Below are positions 8,088-17,445 of a stretch of DNA of 64,000 bases, one piece after another. Each line of letters opens with the position of its first letter. The stretch's first letter is position 1. The notes beneath the pieces were generated by a model. That model had not been told where the DNA came from. It did no database searches and saw only the letters and a list, made by a program, of their open reading frames with translations. Location of the stretch: contig NZ_SOBN01000001.1 of assembly GCF_004365705.1 (NCBI RefSeq), positions 5,132,001 to 5,196,000 on the forward strand. The letters are read 5' to 3'. The translations under genes were made by a program, and so were the position numbers. This DNA is from Streptomyces sp. 846.5 (GTDB lineage: Bacteria; Actinomycetota; Actinomycetes; Streptomycetales; Streptomycetaceae).

Positions 8088-10295
8088 ATGCCCCGGTTCA
8101 GCATCATCGTGCCCGCGTACCAGGTCCAGTCCTACCTGGGCGCCTGTCTGGACTCCGTCCTCGAACAGTCCTACCGGGACTTCGAGCTGATCGGCGTGGA
8201 CGACCGCTCGCCGGACGGCAGCGGCGAGATCCTGGACACGTACGCGGCCGCGGACCAGCGGGTCCGGGTGCTGCACCTGCCCGAGAACGTGGGCCTGGGC
8301 CGGGCCAGGAACGCCGGGATCGAGGCGGCCACCGGCGACTACCTGATCTTCCTGGACAGCGACGACACCCTGACCGAGGGATCGCTCCGGGCGATCGCGG
8401 ACCGGCTCGACGCCACCGGCGAGCCCGAGGTGCTGGTGTACGACTACGCCCGCAGCTACTGGGACGAGCGGACCGTGCGCAGCCGCGACGGTGCGGCCGG
8501 GGCGCTGCGGACCGGTTCGGAACGGGCCGCGGTCTTCACCGCCGCCGATCGCGAAGACATCCTCAATCTGCTGATGGTCGCCTGGAACAAGGCCTACCGC
8601 AGGGACTTCGTCGAGCGGAACGGCTTCCGCTTCCCGGCCGGGTACTACGAGGACACCCCCTGGACCTATCCGGTGATGCTGTCGGCGGCCACCATCGCCA
8701 CGCTCGACCGGGTGGTGGTGCACTACCGGCAGCGCCGGCAGGGCGGCAACATCCTGGCCACGGTCAGCCGCAGGCACTTCGACGTCTTCGCCCAGTACGA
8801 CCTGGTGTTCGCCTTCGTCCAGCAGCGCCCCGAGCTGCACCGCTGGCTGCCGCTGCTGCACGCGCGGATGGTCGACCACGTGCGCACCATCGGCACCCAC
8901 CCGGACCGGGTGCCGGCGGAGGCGCGCAAGGAGTTCTTCGAGCTCGCCGCCGAGGCCGAGCGGCGGCACCGGCCGGAGGGCGCTGCCGCCCTGGCGGTGG
9001 GCGGCGACTGGAAGCAGGGGCCGCTCGGCCGGCTGGCCCGGACCGCGGGCCGGACGGTGAACGAGATCCGGCCGGTGACGGCCAAGGCGGTGGCGCAGGG
9101 CCTGCTGACGACCTACCAGGCCGCCCAGCGGCGGCTGCCGCTGAACCCGCAGCTCGCGCTGTTCTCCTCCTACCGGTACCGGCTGCCGGCCTGCAACCCG
9201 GCGGCGATCCAGGCCAAGCTGCAGGAGCTGGCCCCGGAGATCAGGTCGGTCTGGGTGGTCGAGGCGGCGCGCCGCAAGGACGTCCCCGAGGGGCTGACGG
9301 TGGTGTCGCCCGGGTCCCGGGAGTACCGCGAGGCGGCCTCCCGGGCCACCTACTCGGTCAGCAACGTGCCCTTCGCGGACAGCGCGCCCAAGCGCGAGGG
9401 CATGGTCTACCTGCAGACCCACTGCGGCACCCCGGTCAAGCGGATGGGCACCGACCTGCGCGACTACCCGGCGGCCGGCTCCTCGCTGAGCTTCCACGCG
9501 ATGCTGCGGCGGGTCGACACCTGGGACTACAGCCTCAGCGCCAACCACTTCTCCTCGCAGGTCTGGGAGCGGGTCTACCCCTCCGACTACCAGAACCTGG
9601 AGTACGGCTACCCGCGCAACGACGTCTACAGCACGGCCGGCGCCGCCGAGGTGCTGGCCGCCCGCGAGGAGCTCGGCGTCAAGCCGGGGCAGACCGTGCT
9701 GCTGTACGCGCCGACCACGCGTGAGTACCGCGCCAGCTACCGGCCCGGTCTCGACCTGGCCCGGCTGGCCCGCGCGCTGGGGCCGGACCACGTGCTGCTG
9801 AACCGGACCCACTTCTTGGACCAGCGCAGCTTGGACCAGCACACGCCGGTCGACGCTCCCGGCGTCATCGACGTGAGCGGCCACCCCTCGGTGGAGCGGC
9901 TGGCCCTCGCCGCCGACGCGCTGATCACCGACTACTCGTCGCTGATGGTCGACTACGCCAACCTGGACCGGCCGATCATCGTCTTCGCCGACGACTGGGA
10001 GGTCTACCGCCAGACCAGGGGCACCTACCTGGACGTCTTCTCGGGCCGCCCCGGGCAGAGCCCCGGCGCGACCGCGAGCAGCGAGGAGGAGCTGACCGAG
10101 CTGCTCCGCTCGAACGAGTGGCGCTCCGGTGCGAACGCCGTGCTGCGGAGCGCCTTCCGTGCGCGCTTCTGCGCCCTGGACGACGGCCGCGCCGCGGAGC
10201 GCGTGGTCCGCACCGTCTTCCTGGGCGAGACCACCCCGCTGCCGGTGATCCCACTGGCGGAGCGGACCACGGCGCCGAGGCCCGAGGAGCTGTAG
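8088..10295 (+). CDS. GT2 glycosyltransferase / CDP-glycerol glycerophosphotransferase fusion, paralogue 3
   Basis: A 735-residue protein. Its N-terminal GT2 domain is intact (SIIVPAYQ, VDDRSPDGS, ENVGLGRARN, DSDD). The C-terminal TagF-like domain has YAPTTRE, LLNRTH and DYSSLMVDY. The motif that carries the catalytic His in this family reads THCGTPVKR, so the usual His is Cys446 (codon TGC at 9423-9425). The glycosyltransferase half may therefore be active while the glycerophosphotransferase half is altered or inactive. ATG 8088 gives the MPRFS start shared with the short paralogues; the 26 upstream codons in frame have no homology. It converges on the methyltransferase gene with a 21-base gap. 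Confidence 0.85.
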   Translation: MPRFSIIVPAYQVQSYLGACLDSVLEQSYRDFELIGVDDRSPDGSGEILDTYAAADQRVRVLHLPENVGLGRARNAGIEAATGDYLIFLDSDDTLTEGSLRAIADRLDATGEPEVLVYDYARSYWDERTVRSRDGAAGALRTGSERAAVFTAADREDILNLLMVAWNKAYRRDFVERNGFRFPAGYYEDTPWTYPVMLSAATIATLDRVVVHYRQRRQGGNILATVSRRHFDVFAQYDLVFAFVQQRPELHRWLPLLHARMVDHVRTIGTHPDRVPAEARKEFFELAAEAERRHRPEGAAALAVGGDWKQGPLGRLARTAGRTVNEIRPVTAKAVAQGLLTTYQAAQRRLPLNPQLALFSSYRYRLPACNPAAIQAKLQELAPEIRSVWVVEAARRKDVPEGLTVVSPGSREYREAASRATYSVSNVPFADSAPKREGMVYLQTHCGTPVKRMGTDLRDYPAAGSSLSFHAMLRRVDTWDYSLSANHFSSQVWERVYPSDYQNLEYGYPRNDVYSTAGAAEVLAAREELGVKPGQTVLLYAPTTREYRASYRPGLDLARLARALGPDHVLLNRTHFLDQRSLDQHTPVDAPGVIDVSGHPSVERLALAADALITDYSSLMVDYANLDRPIIVFADDWEVYRQTRGTYLDVFSGRPGQSPGATASSEEELTELLRSNEWRSGANAVLRSAFRARFCALDDGRAAERVVRTVFLGETTPLPVIPLAERTTAPRPEEL

Positions 10296-10316
10296 GCCCG
10301 CGGCACCGACGGTCCG

Positions 10317-11255
10317 TCAGCTGCTGCGCCTCCGGCGCCGGTTCACGGCCCGGACGACCAGTGGCGGGAGCAGGTCCGCGGCCACCCGCCGCAGCCGGGG
10401 CCGGCGCGGCGAGACCGGTGCCGTCTCCTGGGCGGTCCGGACGGTGGGCCGCAGCACCGGCGCGCTGTGGAAGCGGGACGCGGGGAACGCGGGCGGCTCC
10501 CCGTTCCCTCCCAGCCGGACGAAGGTCTCGCTCGCGACCGTCGTTTCGATCGTGTGGCGTCCCGGCCAGGTCCCGACGACGGCGCGCAGCGCGGTGACGG
10601 CCGGCTCCGGGTCGCCCCAGGTGCCGTAGAACTTCTGCGAGGAGAGGCAGATGGGACGGAGGCCGTGCTGGAACACGGCCTCCCAGACGGCGGCGGACAC
10701 CTCGGGGGTGTGCTCGGCCCGGTAGTCGTCGAGGACGATCACCCCGTCCGGCGCCAGGGCCTTCCGGGCGACCTGGATGTCGCCGGCCACATGCTCGTAC
10801 AGGTGCGAGGCGTCCACGTGCACGAAGCGGCAACTGCCCGCCGGGATGCGGCCGTCGGCCAGCACCGAGGTCGGGGCCTGGATGATCTCGGGCAGCCGGT
10901 CGTGGAACGCCAGGTAGTTCTGCTCGAAGTGGACCCTGGTGAGCGTGGAGCGGTAGAACCCGGCCATCTCGGCGCTGTTGGCGTCGTCCACGGCGTCCGA
11001 GTCGAAGAGGTCGCAGACCGTCAGGATCTCGTCCGGGCGCAGGTGGCGGCCCAGCAGGGTCGCGCTCTTGCCCAGGTAGGCGCCCAGCTCCAGGAGGTTG
11101 CCGTGGACCTCCCGCTGGTGGTCGCCGAGGAACCAGTCGAAGAGCAGGCGGTCGTTGGCGAAGAACCAGCCGGGTATGTCGTCGAGCTGTTCCGGGCGGG
11201 AGGGCGTGTTGGAGGACGCAGCGGCGGAGGAGGCGGGGGCGGTGACCGAGGACAC
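10317..11255 (-). CDS. Class I SAM-dependent methyltransferase
   Basis: A 312-residue cytoplasmic methyltransferase of the TylF/Methyltransf_24 type. The SAM-binding glycine loop is seen as ELGAYLGKSA, followed by an acidic VCDLFDSD segment, VDASHLYEHV and VIVLDDY. GTG 11255 is chosen because GGAG at 11264-11267 lies eight bases before it; the frame is open 25 codons further upstream without a ribosome site. It follows paralogue 4 on the same strand by about 100 bases. A role in O-methylating a sugar of the wall polymer is plausible but inferred only from context. Confidence 0.8.
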   Translation of the reverse strand: MSSVTAPASSAAASSNTPSRPEQLDDIPGWFFANDRLLFDWFLGDHQREVHGNLLELGAYLGKSATLLGRHLRPDEILTVCDLFDSDAVDDANSAEMAGFYRSTLTRVHFEQNYLAFHDRLPEIIQAPTSVLADGRIPAGSCRFVHVDASHLYEHVAGDIQVARKALAPDGVIVLDDYRAEHTPEVSAAVWEAVFQHGLRPICLSSQKFYGTWGDPEPAVTALRAVVGTWPGRHTIETTVASETFVRLGGNGEPPAFPASRFHSAPVLRPTVRTAQETAPVSPRRPRLRRVAADLLPPLVVRAVNRRRRRSS

Positions 11256-11263
11256 TCTGAACG

Positions 11264-11267
11264 CTCC
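11264..11267 (-). promoter_or_regulatory. Ribosome binding site deciding the methyltransferase start
   Basis: GGAG on the minus strand lies eight bases upstream of GTG 11255. No comparable site precedes the upstream in-frame start at 11330, so the shorter protein is preferred. Confidence 0.6.
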
Positions 11268-11352
11268 GAGAGGTGGGGGTGGACTACTCGGGGTGGTGCG
11301 GGATCCCTGCCGGGCGACCTTACCCCCCACCCAGGGGAATTGGACAGGTTCT

Positions 11353-13665
11353 TCACGGTCTGCTCACTGAAGGGTCGTAGCATCGGTCGTCCTGCCGGCC
11401 GATCACGGTGCTGCCCTCCTCGGCGAGCAGCCGCAGCGCCTCCTGCGGGGAGGGGGCGTGGGCGCGGTCGGCGAGCGGCAGCGCCGCGGGGACGTCCCGC
11501 CCGTCCAGGAACAGGGTGCGGACCACCCGCTCCGCGGCCAGGCCGTCGTCGTGGCTGCAGAAGCGCTCGCGGAACGCCGCGCGCAGGCCCGCCGAGTGCC
11601 CGCTGTCCCAGGCGCCGGAGCGGAACGCGTGCGCCAGGGTGTCCTCGTCCGCGGTCACCAGCCCGGGGGTCTCGCCGGGGCGGCCGGACAGCAGGTCGAA
11701 GTAGACACCGCGGATCTCCCGGTACACCTCCCAGTCGGGGGCGTGGACGACGATCGGCCGGTCCAGGTTGGCGTAGTCGAAGAGGATCGACGAGTAGTCG
11801 GTCACCAGGGCGTCGGAGGCCAGCATCAGCTCCTCCACGCACGGGTGCTGCGACACGTCCCGCGCCAGCCCGCGGCGCTCCAGGTCGCGCAGCGATGCGT
11901 CCTCGCCGTAGAAGTAGTGCGCGCGGACCAGCAGGGTGCAGCCGTCGCCGAGGGCCCGGCAGAGCCGGGCGAGGTCCAGTTGCGGCCGGAACTCCCGCTG
12001 GTGGTCCCGGTGGGTGGGCGCGTAGAGGATCGCCGTGGTGCCGGCCGGGATCCCCAGCTCCTCCCTGATCCGCAGCACGTCGGTGGCGGTGGCGGTGGCC
12101 AGCACGTCGTTGCGCGGATAGCCGGCCTCCAGGTTCTCGAAGGTGCCGGGGAAGACCCGGTCCCACACCTCGGTGGAGTGCCGGTTCGAGGACAGGCTCA
12201 GGTCCCACTGGCCGACCATGGCCATCAGCCGGTTCCAGTTGACCTTGGCCGAGCAGGCGGGGTGGTCCAGCTGGTCCAGGCCCATCTTCTTCAGCGGAGT
12301 CCCGTGATGGGTCATCAGGAAGCGCTGTCCGGGGCGCTTCGGGTGGGCCAGGCCGAGGCCCGAGTTGGTCACCAGCCAGCCCGCCCTGGTGGCGTACCAC
12401 CAGAACCTGGGGGAGCGCAGCAGCACCTGGTCGGTACCGGGCGGCGCGGTCTCGGCGCCCTTCTCGGTCAGCACCCACACGCCGCGGACGCCGGGGGCGA
12501 GCCGCTGGGCGCAGGCGTGGATCGCGCCGGGGTTGCTGCCGGTCGAGGCCCCCCAGTAGGAGCAGTAGAGCGCCAGGTCGCGGCGGATCGGCAGCATCCC
12601 GCCGATCCGCCGGGCGGCCCTGACCGCGTAGCCGGTGGCCCGCCTGCCGACCCGCTCGCGGCTCTCCCGCAGGCGCTTCCGGGCCCGGTCGAGCAGCTGG
12701 CCGGCCAGGTACGCCGGGCGTGATCCGGTGAGCACGCCGCGGGCCCGCAGCCCGCCGAGCCCCGGCAGCCCGCCCGCCGCCAGCCGCCGCCAGCGGGCGC
12801 AGCTGTCGGCCGCGGCGCGGAAGTAGGCGGCGGTCTCGGAGCGGGAGGCGGTGCCGGGGCGGGCCAGCTCGTCCAGGACGGTGCGGACCATCCGCTCCAG
12901 GACCAGGCGGGCCAGGGCCGGATCGCCCTGGACCCGGTTGAGCAGCTCCTCGAAGTCCTTCAGCGACGCCGGGTCGCAGGGGCGCCCGGCGGCCGGGACC
13001 CGGGGGTCGCGCTGGATCCGGCGCACCAGGCACAGCTCGGGGGTGGTGGCGACGGTGGTCGCGTCCAGCAGTGAGCGGTAGGCGAAGACCAGCTCGGAGT
13101 CGGCGCCGGGGAGCGGTCCCGGGCCGTGCGGGGCGCAGAAGTCGCGGCGCAGCACCCGGTTGGCGCGAAGCGGCGGCAGGTGCAGCAGCGCGGGCCGGGC
13201 GGCGGGACCGCCGGTCGTGGCGCCTGTGGTGCCGCCGCCGTCCGGCTGGGTCGGCAGCACCACGCCCTTCGTCGGCTGCGTGCGGCCCTGCCAGTCGTCG
13301 GTCCGGTGCCCGAACACCAGCACCTGGGGGTCGCCGGCGGCGGTGAGGGCGCGGCCCAGCACCGCCAGGGCCTGCGGGGTGAGCACGTCGTCGGCGGACA
13401 GCAGCAACAGGTACTCGCCCGAGGCCCGGTCCGCGCCGAGGCGCAGGGCGGCGTCCTCGTCGTCGGGCCGACGGGAGGTCAGCATCAGCACCCGGGGGTC
13501 CAGCCGGGTGAACTCGGCCGCGATGGCCGCAGTGTGGTCGGTCGACGCGGCATCCACCACGATGAGCTGGACCTCGCCGAAGGACTGCGAGAGCACGGAC
13601 TCCAGACACGTCCTGAGGTGCCGTTGGGCGTTGCGGGCCGGAACGATGATGCTGAAGCGGGGCAT
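11353..13665 (-). CDS. GT2 glycosyltransferase / CDP-glycerol glycerophosphotransferase fusion, paralogue 4
   Basis: A 770-residue protein starting MPRFSIIVPARN. The GT2 half is atypical: VDAASTDHT replaces VDDGSTD, and the second acidic motif is SADD, not DSDD, so sugar-nucleotide binding may be impaired or changed. The C-terminal TagF-like half is intact, with THHGTPLKK (His454), YAPTHRD, LVRAHYFYG and DYSSILFDYANLDRP. This half closely resembles paralogue 1, suggesting a relatively recent duplication. It is divergent from paralogue 5 across a 243-base regulatory region. Expected role: glycerol-phosphate transfer at the cytoplasmic membrane. Confidence 0.85.
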   Translation of the reverse strand: MPRFSIIVPARNAQRHLRTCLESVLSQSFGEVQLIVVDAASTDHTAAIAAEFTRLDPRVLMLTSRRPDDEDAALRLGADRASGEYLLLLSADDVLTPQALAVLGRALTAAGDPQVLVFGHRTDDWQGRTQPTKGVVLPTQPDGGGTTGATTGGPAARPALLHLPPLRANRVLRRDFCAPHGPGPLPGADSELVFAYRSLLDATTVATTPELCLVRRIQRDPRVPAAGRPCDPASLKDFEELLNRVQGDPALARLVLERMVRTVLDELARPGTASRSETAAYFRAAADSCARWRRLAAGGLPGLGGLRARGVLTGSRPAYLAGQLLDRARKRLRESRERVGRRATGYAVRAARRIGGMLPIRRDLALYCSYWGASTGSNPGAIHACAQRLAPGVRGVWVLTEKGAETAPPGTDQVLLRSPRFWWYATRAGWLVTNSGLGLAHPKRPGQRFLMTHHGTPLKKMGLDQLDHPACSAKVNWNRLMAMVGQWDLSLSSNRHSTEVWDRVFPGTFENLEAGYPRNDVLATATATDVLRIREELGIPAGTTAILYAPTHRDHQREFRPQLDLARLCRALGDGCTLLVRAHYFYGEDASLRDLERRGLARDVSQHPCVEELMLASDALVTDYSSILFDYANLDRPIVVHAPDWEVYREIRGVYFDLLSGRPGETPGLVTADEDTLAHAFRSGAWDSGHSAGLRAAFRERFCSHDDGLAAERVVRTLFLDGRDVPAALPLADRAHAPSPQEALRLLAEEGSTVIGRQDDRCYDPSVSRP

Positions 13666-13848
13666 GGGAATCCGTCGTGTCGAGGGCCAGGCGGGGCACG
13701 GCTGGGCCGGAGGGTGGCGTCACGGCCTGCATCGACAGCGGAACGTAGTGAACTGGTGACAGTCTGTCAAATCTCGGTCGCTGTCCAGCTGAAGTGCCTG
13801 GAATTCACCTGAACGGGCGAGGGCGGGTGACCTTCCTCCGAGCGCCCG

Positions 13849-13879
13849 GGTTGGACGTCCAACCGGGGATTCCCCGGTT
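13849..13879. promoter_or_regulatory. Two overlapping palindromes upstream of paralogue 5
   Basis: GGTTGGACGTCCAACC (13849-13864) is a perfect 16-bp palindrome. Its last four bases begin a second inverted repeat, 13861-13868 with 13872-13879, around a 3-base centre. Together they fill the 60 bases upstream of ATG 13909 and end 18 bases before a candidate -10 (CAGGTT, 13897-13902). Either an operator or a mutually exclusive pair of hairpins is possible. No known regulator is assigned. Confidence 0.5.
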
Positions 13880-13908
13880 CCGCGTCCCGCCCGGAACAGG
13901 TTGCCGCC

Positions 13909-16900
13909 ATGTCACCCCAACTCAGCGTCATCGTCCCCGTCTTCAATGTGCGGGACTACCTGGCGGACTGCCTGGACTCGATCGCCGCACAGACCATGGC
14001 CGACCTGGAGGCCGTGCTGGTGGACGACGGCTCCACGGACGGCAGCACCGCGATCGCGGAGGAGTACGCGGCCGCCGACCCCCGGTTCCGGCTGGTGCGC
14101 AAGGAGAACGGCGGCCTCGGCAGCGCCCGCAACCTGGGCGTCCGCTCGGTCCATCCGGACAGCAGGTACCTGGGCTTCGTCGACAGCGACGACGTCCTTC
14201 CCCGGGACGCGTACCGGTATCTGTACGAGGCGCTGGAGCAGAGCGGCTCCGACCTGGCGACCGGCAATGTGTACCGGCTGCAGGCGGACCGCCGGGTGCA
14301 GAACCACCAGCACGCGCATCTGCGCAGGACGGTGCTGGGCACCCATGTCACCCGGGAGCCGTGGCTGCTCACCGACCGGATCGCCTGCAACAAGCTGTTC
14401 CGCCGGGAGTTCTGGGAGCGGCACCGGCTGGCCTTCCCCGAGGGGGTCCTCTACGAGGACATCTCGCTGACCGTCCCCGCGCACTTCCTGGCGGAGGCCG
14501 TCGACGTGGTGCACCGGCACGTCTACTACTGGCGGATCAGAAGCGGCTCCATCACCCAGCGGGCCGCCGAGGCGCAGGGAGCCCGCGACCGCATCGAGGC
14601 CGTCAACCGCACCAGCAGGTTCCTCGCCGAGCGCTCCCCGGTCCACCAGCGGGCGTTCGAGCAGCAGACCCTCTCCTACGACTTCCGCTTTCTGCTGGAC
14701 GCCTTCCCGCAGGCGGGCCAGGAGTACCGGGAGGCGGTCGTGGCGGGCGCCGCCGCCTTCGCCGAGCGGCTGGAACCGGAGGACTTCGCCGACCTCCCGG
14801 TCGACCTGCGGGCCAAGTGGGAGCTGATCCGTGGCCGGCGTACGGCGGACCTGCTCGACCTGTTGGCGCTGGAGCAGCGCAGCCGCAATGGCTTCGAGGT
14901 CGCCGGAACCGTTCGGCGCCGGGCCGTCTACCGCACCGGCTCCGGCGAGCCGATCGTGCTCCCGGCCCGGACCGCGGCCCTGCGGAGCGACGAACTGCCG
15001 CTGCTGGCCAAGCTGGAGGAGGTGCACTGGTCGCCCGAGGGCCGACTTGAGCTGCACGGCTGCGCGTATGTCGACAACCTCCCGGCCGGCTCGCCGCTCA
15101 CCTCGCTGCGGACCGCCGTACTGACCGGCCCGGACCGGCACCGGACGTTGCTCCGGCTGCGCAGCCGGCCGTCGGTCGCCGCCGGACGGGGCTCCGGGCA
15201 GGAGCTGCACGACCACGCCGGCGCCGGCTTCCTGCTCTCGGTCGACCCGGAGCGGTTCAGGTGCGGCGGCCGTTGGCAGGCCGGCACCTGGACACTGCGG
15301 GTCGCGCTGGGCCGCCCCGGTCTGCTGCGGCACGCCCCGATCCGGCCCGCCGGCGGCAACGTCGACTTCACCCGGGTCCGGCCGCTGGACGCGGACACCC
15401 TGCTGAGGGTCGGTTTCGACAACGGGGCGCTGACACTCAGGGTCGAGGAGATCCAGGCCAGGATCGACGGCCACCGGCTGGTGGACGGCTGTCTGGAGAT
15501 CAGCGGCCGGGTCCGCGACAAGCACCGGCCGGTTCGACTGACGGTCAATCAGAAGGACTCCGAGGCACGGGTGGAGACCCCGGTCGCAGTCGGGCGGGCC
15601 GAGGCCGGGTGGCGGAGCTTCACGGTGGCCGTGCCGCTCGACGCGGTCGCCTCGGTCGCGCCCGTGACCGAGGACGGCCCCCGTGAACTGGCTCCGAGGT
15701 CGGTCGACGGCTGGTGGACCCGGCTGGTCACCGAGGCCGGAGCGCAGCTGGTCGTCACGGCCCTGCCCGAACTGGCCGCCGGCAGCTACCCGCTGCCGCC
15801 TGGACCCGACGGACCGGATCCGCGCCTGGGCGACCAGCTGCAGCTGCTGCCGGGCACCGAGGGCCAGTTGGTGCTGGAGCGGACCCGGCGCCCCACCGCC
15901 GGGACGCTCTCCTGGACGCCGGACGGGCGGCTGGAGATCGCCGGAACGCTGCCGTTGACCGCCGGGCCGGTGCAGCTGGTGCTGCGCCACAGCGGTTTGC
16001 ACGAGGAGGTGACCGTCCCGGTCGAGCACGCGGACGGCCGCTTCACCGCCGCCCTGGACCCGGCCGCCCACCCCGGGCTGCCTGGCGAACTCCCGCTGCG
16101 CGAGGGGCACTGGTACGGCTTCCTGCGCCGGATCGGCGCCGACAGCAGGGACGGCGAGCTGTCGCTGCGGCTCGCCACCGCCGCCCAGGCCGGGCTGCCG
16201 CTGGAGCGCCCCGGTGCGGGACGGCAGTTCGCCGTCATCGCCTGCTACCGCGACATGTTCGTGCTCAGCTCGGGCGCCGCGCCCGGCTTCGAGGCGCAGA
16301 GCCCGTACCGGACCCTGCAGCTGGCCCGGCAGGCCTACCCCGCCGCCCGGTGGCTGCCGCTGCGCGACACCGTGCTCTACAGCAGCTTCGACGGACGGCA
16401 GTACGGCGACGCGCCACGCGCCATCCACGAGGAACTGCTGGGCCGTGGCAGCGAGTTGCGGCACCTGTGGACGGTGGACGACGAGCAGGCGCCGCTGCCG
16501 CCGTCGGCCCGGGCGGTCGCCCTGGGCGGTCCGGAATGGCACCAGGCGCTGGCCACCAGCCGCTATCTGGTCACCAACACCCAGCTCCCGTCCTGGTTCC
16601 GGCGCCGGGAGGGGCAGACCGTGGTGCAGTGCGGCACCGGGGTCCCGGTCAAGCGGACCGGCCTGGCGCTGCGGGGTTCCGTCTACACCGACCAGAGCCG
16701 GCTGGCGGAGCTCTCCGAGCAGTCCCGGCAGTGGAGCCTGCTGCTGGCGCCGAACCGGTCCGGAGCGGCGGCGCTGCGCCGGGCCTGGGACTTCCAGGGC
16801 GAGATCCTGAGCGACTGCTCCCCGCGCACCGACCTGCTGCACGCTGAGGACCGGGACAAGCTCGCCGAGGTGCTGCGGCGCCGGCTCGACCTGCCCGAGG

Positions 16901-17445
16901 GCCGGCGGACCGTGCTGTTCGCGCCGACCTTCCGCGACCACCGGGCGGTGTCCGGAGGGCCGTTGCGCTACGACTTCGCCCCCGGCCTGGACCTGACCTC
17001 GTTCGCCGAGGCCCTCGGCGACGGCTACCGGGTGCTGGTGCGCCGGCATCCCGACACAGTGGCCGCGTTCCCGATCGGCGGAGCGGTCACGGACGTCAGC
17101 GCCCACCCGGACGCCGTCGAACTGCTGCTGCTCGCCGACGTCCTGGTCACCGACTACTCCTCGCTGGCGGTCGACTTCTGCCGGACCGGCCGACCGGTGC
17201 TGTTCTTCACCCCGGACCTGGACCAGTACCGGGACTCCGTCCGCGGCCTGGAGATCGACCTGCCCCGGCACGCACCCGGCCCACTGCTGGAGACTCAGGA
17301 GGGGCTGGTGGAAGCCCTCCTGGACCTGGACGCGGTGGCCGCCGCCCACGCCGAGCGCTATGCGTCCTTCCGGGAGGCCTACTGCGGCGTGCTGGACGCG
17401 GAGGGCGCCCGCCGGGCGGTCGACCGGATGCTGACCCTCGGCTGA
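13909..17445 (+). CDS. GT2 glycosyltransferase / glycerophosphotransferase-like fusion, paralogue 5 (long form)
   Basis: A 1178-residue relative of paralogue 2. Residues 1 to about 230 are a complete GT2 domain (VIVPVFN, VDDGSTD, ENGGLGSARN, DSDD). A long middle region without recognisable motifs follows. The C-terminal TagF-like domain keeps FAPTFRD, LVRRH and DYSSLAVDF, but the catalytic HGTP motif has become QCGTGVPVKR, with Thr910 at the His position. The glycosyltransferase is probably active; the C-terminal domain may be catalytically dead or use another chemistry. ATG 13909 matches the family start. Its last 67 bases overlap the end of the convergent membrane glycosyltransferase gene. 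Confidence 0.83.
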   Translation: MSPQLSVIVPVFNVRDYLADCLDSIAAQTMADLEAVLVDDGSTDGSTAIAEEYAAADPRFRLVRKENGGLGSARNLGVRSVHPDSRYLGFVDSDDVLPRDAYRYLYEALEQSGSDLATGNVYRLQADRRVQNHQHAHLRRTVLGTHVTREPWLLTDRIACNKLFRREFWERHRLAFPEGVLYEDISLTVPAHFLAEAVDVVHRHVYYWRIRSGSITQRAAEAQGARDRIEAVNRTSRFLAERSPVHQRAFEQQTLSYDFRFLLDAFPQAGQEYREAVVAGAAAFAERLEPEDFADLPVDLRAKWELIRGRRTADLLDLLALEQRSRNGFEVAGTVRRRAVYRTGSGEPIVLPARTAALRSDELPLLAKLEEVHWSPEGRLELHGCAYVDNLPAGSPLTSLRTAVLTGPDRHRTLLRLRSRPSVAAGRGSGQELHDHAGAGFLLSVDPERFRCGGRWQAGTWTLRVALGRPGLLRHAPIRPAGGNVDFTRVRPLDADTLLRVGFDNGALTLRVEEIQARIDGHRLVDGCLEISGRVRDKHRPVRLTVNQKDSEARVETPVAVGRAEAGWRSFTVAVPLDAVASVAPVTEDGPRELAPRSVDGWWTRLVTEAGAQLVVTALPELAAGSYPLPPGPDGPDPRLGDQLQLLPGTEGQLVLERTRRPTAGTLSWTPDGRLEIAGTLPLTAGPVQLVLRHSGLHEEVTVPVEHADGRFTAALDPAAHPGLPGELPLREGHWYGFLRRIGADSRDGELSLRLATAAQAGLPLERPGAGRQFAVIACYRDMFVLSSGAAPGFEAQSPYRTLQLARQAYPAARWLPLRDTVLYSSFDGRQYGDAPRAIHEELLGRGSELRHLWTVDDEQAPLPPSARAVALGGPEWHQALATSRYLVTNTQLPSWFRRREGQTVVQCGTGVPVKRTGLALRGSVYTDQSRLAELSEQSRQWSLLLAPNRSGAAALRRAWDFQGEILSDCSPRTDLLHAEDRDKLAEVLRRRLDLPEGRRTVLFAPTFRDHRAVSGGPLRYDFAPGLDLTSFAEALGDGYRVLVRRHPDTVAAFPIGGAVTDVSAHPDAVELLLLADVLVTDYSSLAVDFCRTGRPVLFFTPDLDQYRDSVRGLEIDLPRHAPGPLLETQEGLVEALLDLDAVAAAHAERYASFREAYCGVLDAEGARRAVDRMLTLG

